Positions 44,746 through 52,649 of a stretch of DNA of 64,000 bases are shown in pieces. Made by a program: the position numbers and the translations under genes. The notes beneath the pieces are model-generated. The model searched no databases and was not told the DNA's origin. It was given only the letters and a program-made list of their open reading frames with translations. This stretch comes from Bacteroidaceae bacterium (GTDB taxonomy: Bacteria; Bacteroidota; Bacteroidia; Bacteroidales; Bacteroidaceae), in NCBI GenBank assembly GCA_024398495.1, contig JAKSJA010000005.1, positions 1-64,000 on the forward strand, in the 5' to 3' direction. Position 1 is the first letter of the stretch; each line of letters opens with the position of its first letter.

Positions 44746-45576
44746 TTATTTGAAGATTTTCAGGGGGTATCTGCCGATGATGGCGAGACGGTCGTCTTTG
44801 ATGAGTATTGCTGATAGAATGTCGCTGTCGGTGATGGTGTTGGCAACGGTCTGTATGTCGTCAACGGTCTGTATGCGGTTGGCAATGGCTGTGGCGTATG
44901 CGTCTGCGAGGAGTACGTCTCTGCATACTATCATGACGGCGTCAGCCTTACCGAAGGAGAAAGAGTGTCCGCATGTGCCTGACGATGTGCAGATGCCGAG
45001 TGGGAAGTCTGCTGCGGGTATCTGTATGCCTACCTTTCGTGACAGTGGCGACTGGTTTGCATAGACGGCAATGTTAAAGTCGTCGTGAAGGTCGGCGTAG
45101 ATGTCTCCTCCGTTTTCGATTATTATCTCCTGTAAGTGGAATGTGGTCTTGAGGTGGTCTGCCAGTGCCTTGTTGAATGCTCCGGCGATGGCTGCCATTG
45201 GTCCTGTGCCGGCTTGTGTACCTGCCTCTGACATGTGACGCAGAATAGAGCCCAGCTCCCACCCACAAGGAGAAGCCTCCTCTAAATCTCCCCCACAAGG
45301 GGAGACTTTCTGCTCCCTCCCTTGTGGGGGCGGACATTGAGTATGTCTGCTTGCGACAAAGGAGTCGAGCGTAGCGAGTGGCTGGGGAGAGGCTTTATAT
45401 GGTGTCAGTGTGGTGGCGTAGGTCTTATCGGTGGCGATGTATCTGTCGAGGCTGTCGCGGAGATGACGTATGAAGTCAAGGGCTGCCTGTGGCAATGTGT
45501 CACGATAAGACTGTTCGTCAACTGCGATACAGAGGTCTGTATCTTTGTAGTTTACATAGAATGCTGTCCTATTCAC
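44746..45576 (-). CDS. UPF0280 / COG2122 protein (ApbE-like) with a repeat-encoded insertion
   Basis: 276 residues. The C-terminal half matches UPF0280: GSILRHMSEAGTQAGTGPMAAIAGAFN, EIIIENGGDIYADL and LGICTSSGTCGHSFSFGKADAVMIVCRD. COG2122 proteins are linked genetically to homocysteine formation in methanogens together with the two gene types upstream here. Residues about 61-108 (LATLDSFVASRHTQCPPPQG through EASPCGWELGS) are not family sequence: the DNA (45251-45395) is a composite dispersed repeat read in frame. This lies next to the conserved ILRHMSEAG block, so activity may or may not survive. Start overlaps the ferredoxin gene stop by 8 nt. Confidence 0.83.
   Translation of the reverse strand: MNRTAFYVNYKDTDLCIAVDEQSYRDTLPQAALDFIRHLRDSLDRYIATDKTYATTLTPYKASPQPLATLDSFVASRHTQCPPPQGREQKVSPCGGDLEEASPCGWELGSILRHMSEAGTQAGTGPMAAIAGAFNKALADHLKTTFHLQEIIIENGGDIYADLHDDFNIAVYANQSPLSRKVGIQIPAADFPLGICTSSGTCGHSFSFGKADAVMIVCRDVLLADAYATAIANRIQTVDDIQTVANTITDSDILSAILIKDDRLAIIGRYPLKIFK
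45251..45395 (-). repeat. Composite GC-rich repeat inside the UPF0280 gene
   Basis: Contains CCTCCTCTAAATCTCCCCC, CACAAGGGGAGACTTTC, CTCCCTCCCTTGTGGGGG, TGCTTGCGACAAAGGAGTCG, AGCGTAGCGAGTGG and GGGGAGAGGCTTTA. The same blocks make up 33275-33445 and 32803-32883 outside genes. The frame is open through the whole element on the minus strand. Confidence 0.88.
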
Positions 45577-45979
45577 TGTATTCGATATGGAACAGTTGCA
45601 GCGGGCATGCCTTGAGACAGAGTTTGCAGACGATACATTTGTCTGGGTCGAAATGCAGGTGCCAGTCGGGCTGACTGATGCTCAGTGCTCCTGATAGACA
45701 ACTGGATGTGCATGCTCCGCAGCTGATGCACAGTGAGGAGTCGAAACGTATCTTGTCGCCGACTGGTGCTATCTCTATGCCCCGTTCGCGGATGTATGCT
45801 ACGGCACGCTTTATCTTCTCCTGTTTGTCGTTGAACTCGATGACAAGTTGTCCCGTCTTCCCCATGTCGATGTCCGCCTTGAGGATGCTGATGCGTATGT
45901 CGAACTTCTTGATGAGGTCGTAGGTGATGGATTTGTCAGTGTCTTCCGGCTTGAAAGTGATGATATATTTGCGTGTCAT
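45569..45979 (-). CDS. NIL-domain 4Fe-4S ferredoxin (MA1822-like)
   Basis: About 136 residues. N-terminal NIL-type ACT-like domain (YIITFKPEDTDKSITYDLIK, then GKTGQLVIEFNDKQEKI), followed by two 4Fe-4S motifs, CISCGACTSSCLSG and CIVCKLCLKAC. This is the layout of methanogen MA1822, which supplies electrons for the sulfurtransferase that turns aspartate semialdehyde into homocysteine. ATG 45979 overlaps the upstream stop (TCAT, 4 nt), and the stop overlaps the downstream UPF0280 start, so the three genes form a tight operon. Confidence 0.9.
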   Translation of the reverse strand: MTRKYIITFKPEDTDKSITYDLIKKFDIRISILKADIDMGKTGQLVIEFNDKQEKIKRAVAYIRERGIEIAPVGDKIRFDSSLCISCGACTSSCLSGALSISQPDWHLHFDPDKCIVCKLCLKACPLQLFHIEYSE

Positions 45980-47118
45980 ATTTCTTCTTTGAGTTGTTTC
46001 ATTGATGTGTCTGTCGGCATTGGCCGTACCGGTGCGGTGAGTTGGAAGTCTCCATTCTGTATCCATGCCTTGAGCGTGTCGGCAATCTCACGAGCCTTGG
46101 CGAGTGATGACAGTGGTGCTGTGTGTATCTTCTTTCCGCGGAACTCTATCTCTCCGCTTCGGAGTGCGGCATAGTTTGTGGTGCCGATGAGTTCGCCATC
46201 GTTGCCATAGTCTTCGATGGCAGTGTCGATGTCCTTGTTCTGTATTGATACGCGGTGTGCAAGGTCTTCGTCGAGCATAGGGATGGGTACACCTACACCA
46301 ATGTATATGGAAACGCCGTAGCGTTCAAAATATGCTGCACGAAGATATTGTGATGACATTTGTCGCATCTCACCAGTAAGGGCGAGGGTGCGTGCGTTGC
46401 CGACAGGGATGTCATGCTCGTTGAGTGGCTTGGAGGTGTTGAACTGTGTACCGTTCCACGTGACGTATCCCTGTGCTCCGCAAAGGAATATCTTTGTGCC
46501 GAGTCCTATGGTGCGACATTCTGGGTCGTTAATGAGTGGCGACAACTCTCCCGCAGAACTATAGGAGGCATTGCGCATTTGTGGCAGCAGGATGCCCATA
46601 TAGGTGTATAACGGACGGTTGGAAGTGTTGACAGCTACGTTATAGTTTTGATAGGCATTGCGTGGGTTACACAATATAGCCTCGTTGATAGTGTTTAGAC
46701 TGATGTGCGTGCAGATATGCTTGCGAGGGTAACAGTCTGTTCCCTTTCCCCATGCTTCCAACTTTACCTCTTTGCCGTCTATGAGTTCCTGTATGACGTG
46801 CGCACCGCCGTACTTGGGGGTTTCAGGGTTTATGTCGGTAGCACCGATGAAGGTGTCAACGGCAGCAAGTCCACTGCTGGCAGGAACATCGTTGAGCAGT
46901 ATCTTTTCCATACGTATGCCGGGTGTGGCATGACCGAAATTGAGTATGGCTCCTGATGAACACATAGCACCGAATGTGGCGGTGGTTACGACATCTACTT
47001 TTTTGAGTATGTCTTTTGGAGACATATCTTCTGCCATGCGTGATACTTCCTCTGCTGTCATGACGACGGCTTTGCCCTGTCGTATCTTCTCGTTAATCTC
47101 TTCGTAACTTTTTGTCAT
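45976..47118 (-). CDS. COG1900 homocysteine biosynthesis protein (aspartate-semialdehyde sulfurtransferase type)
   Basis: About 380 residues of the DUF39/COG1900 family. The methanogen homologue (MA1821) makes homocysteine from aspartate semialdehyde and a persulfide. Two cysteines sit where the family's key residues are expected: Cys53 in TFGAMCSSGAILNFGH and Cys129 in GKGTDCYPRKH. Other blocks: GGAHVIQELIDGKEV, AQGYVTWNGTQFN, GVGVPIPMLDEDLAHRVSI. ATG 47118 is chosen over an upstream in-frame start because the family begins at about MTKSYEEIN. TACCTTTG at 47144-47137 (minus strand) is a good -7 box, though no clear -33 is seen. First gene of the operon with the NIL-ferredoxin and UPF0280. 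Confidence 0.9.
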   Translation of the reverse strand: MTKSYEEINEKIRQGKAVVMTAEEVSRMAEDMSPKDILKKVDVVTTATFGAMCSSGAILNFGHATPGIRMEKILLNDVPASSGLAAVDTFIGATDINPETPKYGGAHVIQELIDGKEVKLEAWGKGTDCYPRKHICTHISLNTINEAILCNPRNAYQNYNVAVNTSNRPLYTYMGILLPQMRNASYSSAGELSPLINDPECRTIGLGTKIFLCGAQGYVTWNGTQFNTSKPLNEHDIPVGNARTLALTGEMRQMSSQYLRAAYFERYGVSIYIGVGVPIPMLDEDLAHRVSIQNKDIDTAIEDYGNDGELIGTTNYAALRSGEIEFRGKKIHTAPLSSLAKAREIADTLKAWIQNGDFQLTAPVRPMPTDTSMKQLKEEI

Positions 47119-47183
47119 AGTGTTGTAAATTCTGTGCAAAGGTAGTTAAAAAAGGTAAATAGTGACAGGGGGAGTGGAAATAA

Positions 47184-47215
47184 TTTGGGTGTGTAGTGAT
47201 TTTTTACTATCTTTG
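47184..47215 (+). promoter_or_regulatory. Promoter of the MORN gene
   Basis: TTTG at 47184-47187, 20-nt spacer, TATCTTTG at 47208-47215. Start near 47222, about 20 nt before the ATG. Confidence 0.78.
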
Positions 47216-47241
47216 CCTACTGTAACAATCATTATTCTATA

Positions 47242-48384
47242 ATGAAAAGAACATTATTACTAACCATATTTGCACTTTTTTATATTGTTGTTTATGCCCA
47301 GAGGACTGGCGCCGATGAGGTGTTCAAAGGTCGCTGTACTATAAAGGATGGAGATGTTACCGGAACTTATGAGGGTGAGATGTTTCGAGGGAAACCAAAC
47401 GGAAAGGGAAAGGCTGTATATGCCAATGGCAATACGTACGTGGGCTTCTGGCTGAAAGGCAAACGTGAAGGTGACGGTAAGATGACTTTTGCTGACGGTG
47501 ATGTGTATGAGGGCTCATGGATGGGCGGTGCACAACACGGCAAGGGGAAACTTCGGTATAAGAATGGTAATGTATATGACGGTTTGTGGTACAGGGATGT
47601 GCAGCAGGGACATGGGGTCATGTTGTATCATAACGGAGATAAATATGAGGGCGACTGGGTGAGAGACCATCGTGACGGTACGGGAATATACGTATATCAT
47701 GACGGTTCTTATTACAAGGGTTCTTGGAAAAATGATGAGAAGAGTGGAAATGGTGAATTTCACTGGTCAGACGGGAGTTATTACAAGGGCGAATGGCTGA
47801 ATAACAAACGCAATGGCAAGGGTGAGTTTCATTATGCCAGTGGGGATGTGTATATTGGTTTGTGGCTGAACGACAAACAGAATGGACGTGGTATATATAA
47901 GTTTGCGAATGGCGACAGATTTGAAGGCGACTATCGTGACGGCAAAAGGACAGGTACGGGTATCTTTACGTCTGTAAATGGTGACAGGTATTCCGGACAG
48001 TTCGTAAATGGTAACCGTGAGGGACACGGAGAATTTCATATGAAGAACGGTGATATCTATGACGGTGAATGGAAGGGGGACAAACTGAATGGAAGATGTC
48101 TGCTGACAACGCTCAAGGGTAACCGTTTTGAAGGTATGTTCAAAGACGGCAAGCCAAATGGTCTGTGTGTTGCCTATTACAGTGACGGCAGCAAGTTCCG
48201 TGGGTCTTATGTGGATGGACAGAAACATGGCAAGTGTGTGGAAGAAGACAGTAAAGGCTGCCGTTTCGAGGGGTCTTATGTCAACGATGTCAGAGATGGT
48301 GACTTCGTGGAAATGGACAGTGATGGAAAGGTCATCGCAAAGGGTACTTACCAACAAGGGATAAGAAAAGTAATTAATAATTAA
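47242..48384 (+). CDS. Secreted MORN-repeat protein
   Basis: 380 residues with signal peptide MKRTLLLTIFALFYIVVYAQ and then about 14 MORN repeats of 23 residues (YxGxWxxGxxxGxGxxxxxxGxx), from YEGEMFRGKPNGKG to FEGSYVNDVRDGDF. MORN repeats form an elongated beta-hairpin stack used as scaffold or membrane-lipid contact; here it would be periplasmic or on the surface. The last four repeats lose aromatic residues (F for Y/W). The last residues (RKVINN-stop) are encoded by a AAGTAATTAATAATTAAT run that recurs after the next gene, so the natural end has been replaced by a repeat. Confidence 0.9.
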   Translation: MKRTLLLTIFALFYIVVYAQRTGADEVFKGRCTIKDGDVTGTYEGEMFRGKPNGKGKAVYANGNTYVGFWLKGKREGDGKMTFADGDVYEGSWMGGAQHGKGKLRYKNGNVYDGLWYRDVQQGHGVMLYHNGDKYEGDWVRDHRDGTGIYVYHDGSYYKGSWKNDEKSGNGEFHWSDGSYYKGEWLNNKRNGKGEFHYASGDVYIGLWLNDKQNGRGIYKFANGDRFEGDYRDGKRTGTGIFTSVNGDRYSGQFVNGNREGHGEFHMKNGDIYDGEWKGDKLNGRCLLTTLKGNRFEGMFKDGKPNGLCVAYYSDGSKFRGSYVDGQKHGKCVEEDSKGCRFEGSYVNDVRDGDFVEMDSDGKVIAKGTYQQGIRKVINN

Positions 48385-48412
48385 TATTTGATAATTAATA
48401 ATAGACAATTGA
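48366..48412. repeat. AATTAATAATTAAT simple repeat at the MORN gene end
   Basis: GAAAAGTAATTAATAATTAA, then ATTTGATAATTAATAATAG and ACAATTGATATG. The first 20 bases recur exactly at 48858-48877 after the YhcH gene. Supplies the MORN stop codon and the YhcH leader. Confidence 0.75.
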
Positions 48413-48413
48413 T

Positions 48414-48857
48414 ATGATAGTAGATAGTTTGAAAAATCTGGAAAAGTATGTGGAACTGAATCCTCTGTACAAGGATGTGGTGGAGTTTATCAAAAACAAT
48501 GACTTGAATGCTTTGCCGGAAGGGAAGACCTTTATAAAGGGTAACGACTTGTTCGTCAATATACAGATTGCAAAAGGCAAGACAAGAGATGAGGCTGTTG
48601 TGGAAACTCATAACAAGATGATAGACATACAGTTGCCTCTTGACGTAGAGGAGGAATATGGATATATCGCTCGCGAAGACTTGCCGGAAACGGAATATAA
48701 TGCAGAGAAGGATATAACGAAATATCCTGCAGTGAAGTCGTTGTGCTACGTGAAGGCAAAACCGGGTATGTTCTGCATCTTTGATACACAGGACGGTCAT
48801 GCTCCGTGTGTTGCACCTACTGACATAAAGAAAGCGATTTTCAAAGTAAAGGCATGA
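48414..48857 (+). CDS. YhcH/YjgK/YiaL family protein
   Basis: 147 residues, a cupin-like beta-sandwich of the YhcH (DUF386/TabA-like) family, whose members act in sialic acid or other sugar metabolism or in biofilm control. Seen: NALPEGKTFIKGNDLFVNIQIAKGKTRDEAVVETHNKMIDIQLPL with the HNKMIDIQ metal-site region, PGMFCIFDTQDGHAPCVA with the second histidine, and KKAIFKVK at the end; all are family hallmarks and the length is normal. ATG 48414 lies right after a repeat run. Exact sugar substrate not predictable. Confidence 0.9.
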   Translation: MIVDSLKNLEKYVELNPLYKDVVEFIKNNDLNALPEGKTFIKGNDLFVNIQIAKGKTRDEAVVETHNKMIDIQLPLDVEEEYGYIAREDLPETEYNAEKDITKYPAVKSLCYVKAKPGMFCIFDTQDGHAPCVAPTDIKKAIFKVKA

Positions 48858-49044
48858 GAAAAGTAATTAATAATTAATAATTAATAATTAATGACGATAC
48901 GAACAGAGTTCTACGATACACTGCGTTACGATACGAACAAAGTTCTACGATACACTGCGTTACGATAACTCATAGTAGTGAAACGTATCGTAGTGAAACG
49001 TATCGTAGTGATAACGTATCGTAGTGAAACGTATCGTTATTAAA
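48858..49044. repeat. GTATCGTAGTG repeat cluster in the glgB leader
   Basis: After an AATTAATAATTAAT run (48863-48892) come two tandem 34-nt copies starting ACGATACGAACAGAGTTC (48894-48927 and 48928-48961, one difference), then four or five copies of TAGTGAAACGTATCG. The two parts are partly reverse complements (ACGATACactgCGTT against AACGTATCGT), so the RNA could fold. A related block is at 63206-63275. Confidence 0.85.
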
Positions 49045-49064
49045 CCAAAAAACCGTATAACCGT

Positions 49065-51095
49065 ATGACCGCAAAAATAGGCTTGGTGAGAAAAGACTGT
49101 TGGCTTGAGCCGTACGAGGATGCCATCCGCGGTCGCCATGACCATGCTATGTGGAAGTTGAACGAACTGACGCAGGATGGTAAGATTGCATTGAAGGACT
49201 TTGCTGACGGGCATTTGTATTTCGGACTTCATAAGACGGATGGTGGATGGGTGTTCCGTGAATGGGCACCGAATGCATCAGACATATTCCTGATAGGCGA
49301 TTTCAATGGTTGGCAGCGTACGGAAGAATACCGTTGCAGACGGATTCCAGACACAGGCAACTGGGAGCTGACATTGCCAGAGGATGCCTTGCATCATGGA
49401 AACCTGTATAAGATGCTGGTGGAATGGCATGATGGCGAAAGGATATGCTGCGGAGAGCGGATTCCTGCATGGTGTCGCCGTGTGGTACAAGATGAAACGA
49501 CAAAGATATTCTCTGCCCAGGTATGGCATCCGCAGACATCTTACCAGTGGAGGAAAAAGACTTTCAAACCGGATGTAAAACCGTTATTCATATACGAATG
49601 TCATATCGGCATGGGACAGGATGCGGAGAGGGTTGGAACTTATTTGGAGTTCAAAGACAACGTGCTTCCACGTGTCATCGCCGGAGGATATAACTGCATT
49701 CAGATAATGGCGATACAGGAACATCCTTATTATGGTAGTTTTGGCTATCATGTGAGCAGTTTCTTCGCTCCTTCCAGTCGTTTCGGTACGCCGGAAGAAC
49801 TGAAAGATCTCATAGATACGGCACATCAGCATGGCATTGCTGTGATAATGGATATAGTACATTCTCATGCGGTGAAGAATGAGGTGGAAGGACTTGGCAA
49901 TCTTGCCGGCGATCCAAACCAGTTCTTCTATGCCGGTGACAGACATGAACATCCACAATGGGACAGCCTTTGTTTTGACTATGGCAAAAATGAGGTGATG
50001 CATTTCCTCCTGTCTAACTGCAAATACTGGTTGGAAGAGTTTCATTTCGACGGTTTCCGCTTTGATGGTGTGACGTCAATGTTGTATTACAGTCATGGGC
50101 TGGGGGAGGACTTCGGCGGATATGGCGACTATTTCAACGGCCATCAGGATGACAATGCAATATGTTATCTTACTCTTGCCAACATACTCATCCATGAGGT
50201 GAACAGGAATGCCATCACCATCGCGGAAGAGGTGAGTGGAATGCCGGGACTTGCTGCGAAGATAAAAGATGGTGGGTATGGTTTTGACTACCGTCTGGCA
50301 ATGAATATCCCTGACTACTGGATAAAGACTATAAAGGAACTCAGTGATGAGGGGTGGAAACCATCGAGCATACTATGGGAGACGACAAACCGCCGTGCGG
50401 ACGAGAAAACAATAAGTTATGCCGAGAGCCATGATCAGGCTTTGGTAGGCGATAAGACGATAATCTTCCGACTTATAGATGCCGACATGTACTGGCATTT
50501 CAAAAAAGGTGATGAGAATGATGTGGCAAACCGTGGTATTGCACTGCATAAGATGATACGACTCGTCACTGCCTCCACGATAAACGGTGGGTACCTGAAT
50601 TTCATGGGTAATGAGTTCGGACATCCTGAGTGGATAGATTTTCCGCGTGAAGGAAACGGATGGAGTCATAAATATGCCCGTCGTCAGTGGAATCTTGTTG
50701 ACAACAAAGAATTGTGCTATCATTATCTTGGCGACTTCGACAAGGATATGCTGCGTGTGATAAGTGGCGTGAACGATTTTCAGAAGACGAAGATTGTAGA
50801 GATATGGCATGATGACGGTGATCAGATTTTGGCTTTCATGCGTGAGAATCTTGTCTTTATATTCAACTTCTCCCCTGTAAAGTCTTATACAGATTATGGC
50901 TTCCTTGTACCAAAGGGTAGTTATAAGGTGATGCTGAATACGGATAATGTCAAGTATGGTGGATTTGGATTTGCCGATGACGGTCTGACGCACTTTACGA
51001 ATTTCGATCCTTTGTATAAGAAAGACGGCAAAGAGTGGTTGAAACTATATATTCCTGCACGCTCTGCCGTAGTGTTAAAGCGAAACGAAGACTAA
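49065..51095 (+). CDS. glgB: 1,4-alpha-glucan branching enzyme (GH13, eukaryote-like form)
   Basis: 676 residues. It introduces alpha-1,6 branches into glycogen. Order: N-terminal CBM48-like domain (VFREWAPNASDIFLIGDFNGW), then the barrel with VIMDIVHSHAVKNEVEGL, FHFDGFRFDGVTSMLYYSHGL (nucleophile Asp in FRFDG), ITIAEEVSGMPG (acid Glu), and SYAESHDQALVGDKT, ending in a beta domain. The VTSMLYYSHG form resembles the eukaryotic/archaeal-like branch of GH13 branching enzymes rather than E. coli GlgB. The ATG (49065) falls in CCGTATAACCGTATGACC, a short repeat, so the start region is built from repeat DNA and no ribosome-binding site is seen. Confidence 0.93.
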   Translation: MTAKIGLVRKDCWLEPYEDAIRGRHDHAMWKLNELTQDGKIALKDFADGHLYFGLHKTDGGWVFREWAPNASDIFLIGDFNGWQRTEEYRCRRIPDTGNWELTLPEDALHHGNLYKMLVEWHDGERICCGERIPAWCRRVVQDETTKIFSAQVWHPQTSYQWRKKTFKPDVKPLFIYECHIGMGQDAERVGTYLEFKDNVLPRVIAGGYNCIQIMAIQEHPYYGSFGYHVSSFFAPSSRFGTPEELKDLIDTAHQHGIAVIMDIVHSHAVKNEVEGLGNLAGDPNQFFYAGDRHEHPQWDSLCFDYGKNEVMHFLLSNCKYWLEEFHFDGFRFDGVTSMLYYSHGLGEDFGGYGDYFNGHQDDNAICYLTLANILIHEVNRNAITIAEEVSGMPGLAAKIKDGGYGFDYRLAMNIPDYWIKTIKELSDEGWKPSSILWETTNRRADEKTISYAESHDQALVGDKTIIFRLIDADMYWHFKKGDENDVANRGIALHKMIRLVTASTINGGYLNFMGNEFGHPEWIDFPREGNGWSHKYARRQWNLVDNKELCYHYLGDFDKDMLRVISGVNDFQKTKIVEIWHDDGDQILAFMRENLVFIFNFSPVKSYTDYGFLVPKGSYKVMLNTDNVKYGGFGFADDGLTHFTNFDPLYKKDGKEWLKLYIPARSAVVLKRNED

Positions 51096-51096
51096 T

Positions 51097-52533
51097 TCAT
51101 TTCTTTCTTTTTACCTGTGTGGCTTTACTCTCCTGTCCGTAACGGTCAACGGCAGTAACGGCATAGTGGTATCGCCCTGAGAATGACATCGCCATATTCT
51201 TTATCCGTATTGCCACGAGGTTTCGCGGGTCGTCTGTGTTGACGGGATAATCTTTGCTACGGTATATGTTGTAGGATAGATATGGCGAGTCGTTATGGTT
51301 TGTTGCCTGTGTCCAAGAAAGCATCTGTGTACCGTTGTATTCTTTCATGAAAACCTTTGGTGCAGACGGTGCTGTACGTTCCATCCATGTCATAGGAGGA
51401 ATGAGTGCAGGGCATAGGTCTATATCGTACCGTGTGCTGTTGTATATGCCTTTCAGGTCATTTATGAAATGGCGACAACGGAAGAAACTGTGTCCCATGC
51501 CGAAAGAGCGCAGTACGTTCATCTCTGTCGTTATCGTTGACAGTGGCCAGTTCTTTTCTTTCCTACTCATGAAATATGCGGCAAGTCCCGGTGCAACAAT
51601 CTTTCCGTAGGAGTTTTCCTTCCAGTCAGCAGCAAAAGGATAAAAGTTGTTGCCTTTGAAGTACATCATAGGGAATAGTGCGTCCATGAGTCCGTCACGC
51701 AACCATCCCTGCGCATCTTGATAGACAACGTCATACGCATTCCATCCATGACTGTCATAACGGCTTACGGAACGGTATTTGCCTATTGGTGAACAACTCA
51801 TCTTTACCCACGGCTTGATATCCTTGACATTTTTACTGACGGTCTCGACAATGCGTGTTATGTTTTGTCTTTTCCAGTCGGAAGGTCCTGCCATGCGTTT
51901 TTCTTCTGGGTAGCGTATGTAGTCGAGATGAATACCGTCAATGTCGTAGTTGCGTACTATCTCACAGCAAAGAGATGCGAGATATGTTGCAGTGCCCGGT
52001 TGTTCGGGACGCATGAAACCGTGTGACTTTATTGTGGTGCATAGCTCAGGATGAATACGTCTGAGATGTCTGTATCCTGTCCTCTGTATTTCTCCGAGAG
52101 GCATACACACTATCCATGCATGCAACTCCATACCGCGTTTGTGGCATTCTTCGATGGCAAACAGTAATGGGTCGTAGCCAGGTGATACTCCGGGAAATCC
52201 ACTCATGCAACCGTCCCATGGCTCGATGAGTGACGGATAGATTGTGGTCCCTCGTACTCGTGTCTGCAGAAGTACAGTATTTATGTTTGCATCTTGCAAC
52301 CTGTTCAGGATTCTGATGAAATCTCTTTTCTGACGTTTTGCGGAATATGCACTCTGTGCATAGTTGTCTGGCCAGTCAAGACCTCCTATCGTAGTAATCC
52401 ATACGGCACGGACTTCATGTTTCGGAAATTTCTCACCAAATGTGAATGGCGATTGTCCTCGTGCGCATACTGGCTCAAGAACAAACAGGATTGTCAGAAT
52501 GAATGTATGTAATGGAATGTGATGTCGTTTCAT
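51097..52533 (-). CDS. YddW-like GH10-like glycoside hydrolase
   Basis: About 478 residues with signal peptide MKRHHIPLHTFILTILFVLEPVCA. The GHL10/YddW domain is clear: KHEVRAVWITTIGGLDWPDN, FIRILNRLQDANINTVLLQTRVRGTTIYPS, ECHKRGMELHAWIVCMPLG, NYDIDGIHLDYIRYPEEKRM and WVKMSCSPIGKYRSVSRYDS. A C-terminal fibronectin type III-like domain follows (APKVFMKEYNGTQMLSWTQA). The family includes peptidoglycan- and polysaccharide-active enzymes. It converges on glgB with one base between stops. TACCTTTG (52553-52546, minus strand) lies only 13 nt before the ATG, which would leave a very short leader. Confidence 0.87.
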   Translation of the reverse strand: MKRHHIPLHTFILTILFVLEPVCARGQSPFTFGEKFPKHEVRAVWITTIGGLDWPDNYAQSAYSAKRQKRDFIRILNRLQDANINTVLLQTRVRGTTIYPSLIEPWDGCMSGFPGVSPGYDPLLFAIEECHKRGMELHAWIVCMPLGEIQRTGYRHLRRIHPELCTTIKSHGFMRPEQPGTATYLASLCCEIVRNYDIDGIHLDYIRYPEEKRMAGPSDWKRQNITRIVETVSKNVKDIKPWVKMSCSPIGKYRSVSRYDSHGWNAYDVVYQDAQGWLRDGLMDALFPMMYFKGNNFYPFAADWKENSYGKIVAPGLAAYFMSRKEKNWPLSTITTEMNVLRSFGMGHSFFRCRHFINDLKGIYNSTRYDIDLCPALIPPMTWMERTAPSAPKVFMKEYNGTQMLSWTQATNHNDSPYLSYNIYRSKDYPVNTDDPRNLVAIRIKNMAMSFSGRYHYAVTAVDRYGQESKATQVKRKK

Positions 52534-52593
52534 TTTTATTGAATACAAAGGTAGGAAAAATAACAGGGAAATTTCTAAATAATCAGATTATTT

Positions 52594-52625
52594 TTTGTTT
52601 CTGTTTTTGGTTTGTTGTAATTTTG
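52594..52625 (+). promoter_or_regulatory. Promoter of cstA
   Basis: TTTG at 52594-52597, 20-nt spacer, TAATTTTG at 52618-52625; start near 52632, about 18 nt before the ATG at 52650. This rules against the longer upstream frame as the true cstA start. Confidence 0.78.
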
Positions 52626-52649
52626 TGCGGAAAATATATAAAAACAATT

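Noticed and set aside
52503..52649. Longer N-terminus for CstA starting at 52503
   Set aside because: The added residues overlap the divergent hydrolase gene and the cstA promoter (52594-52625); the family begins at the ATG at 52650.
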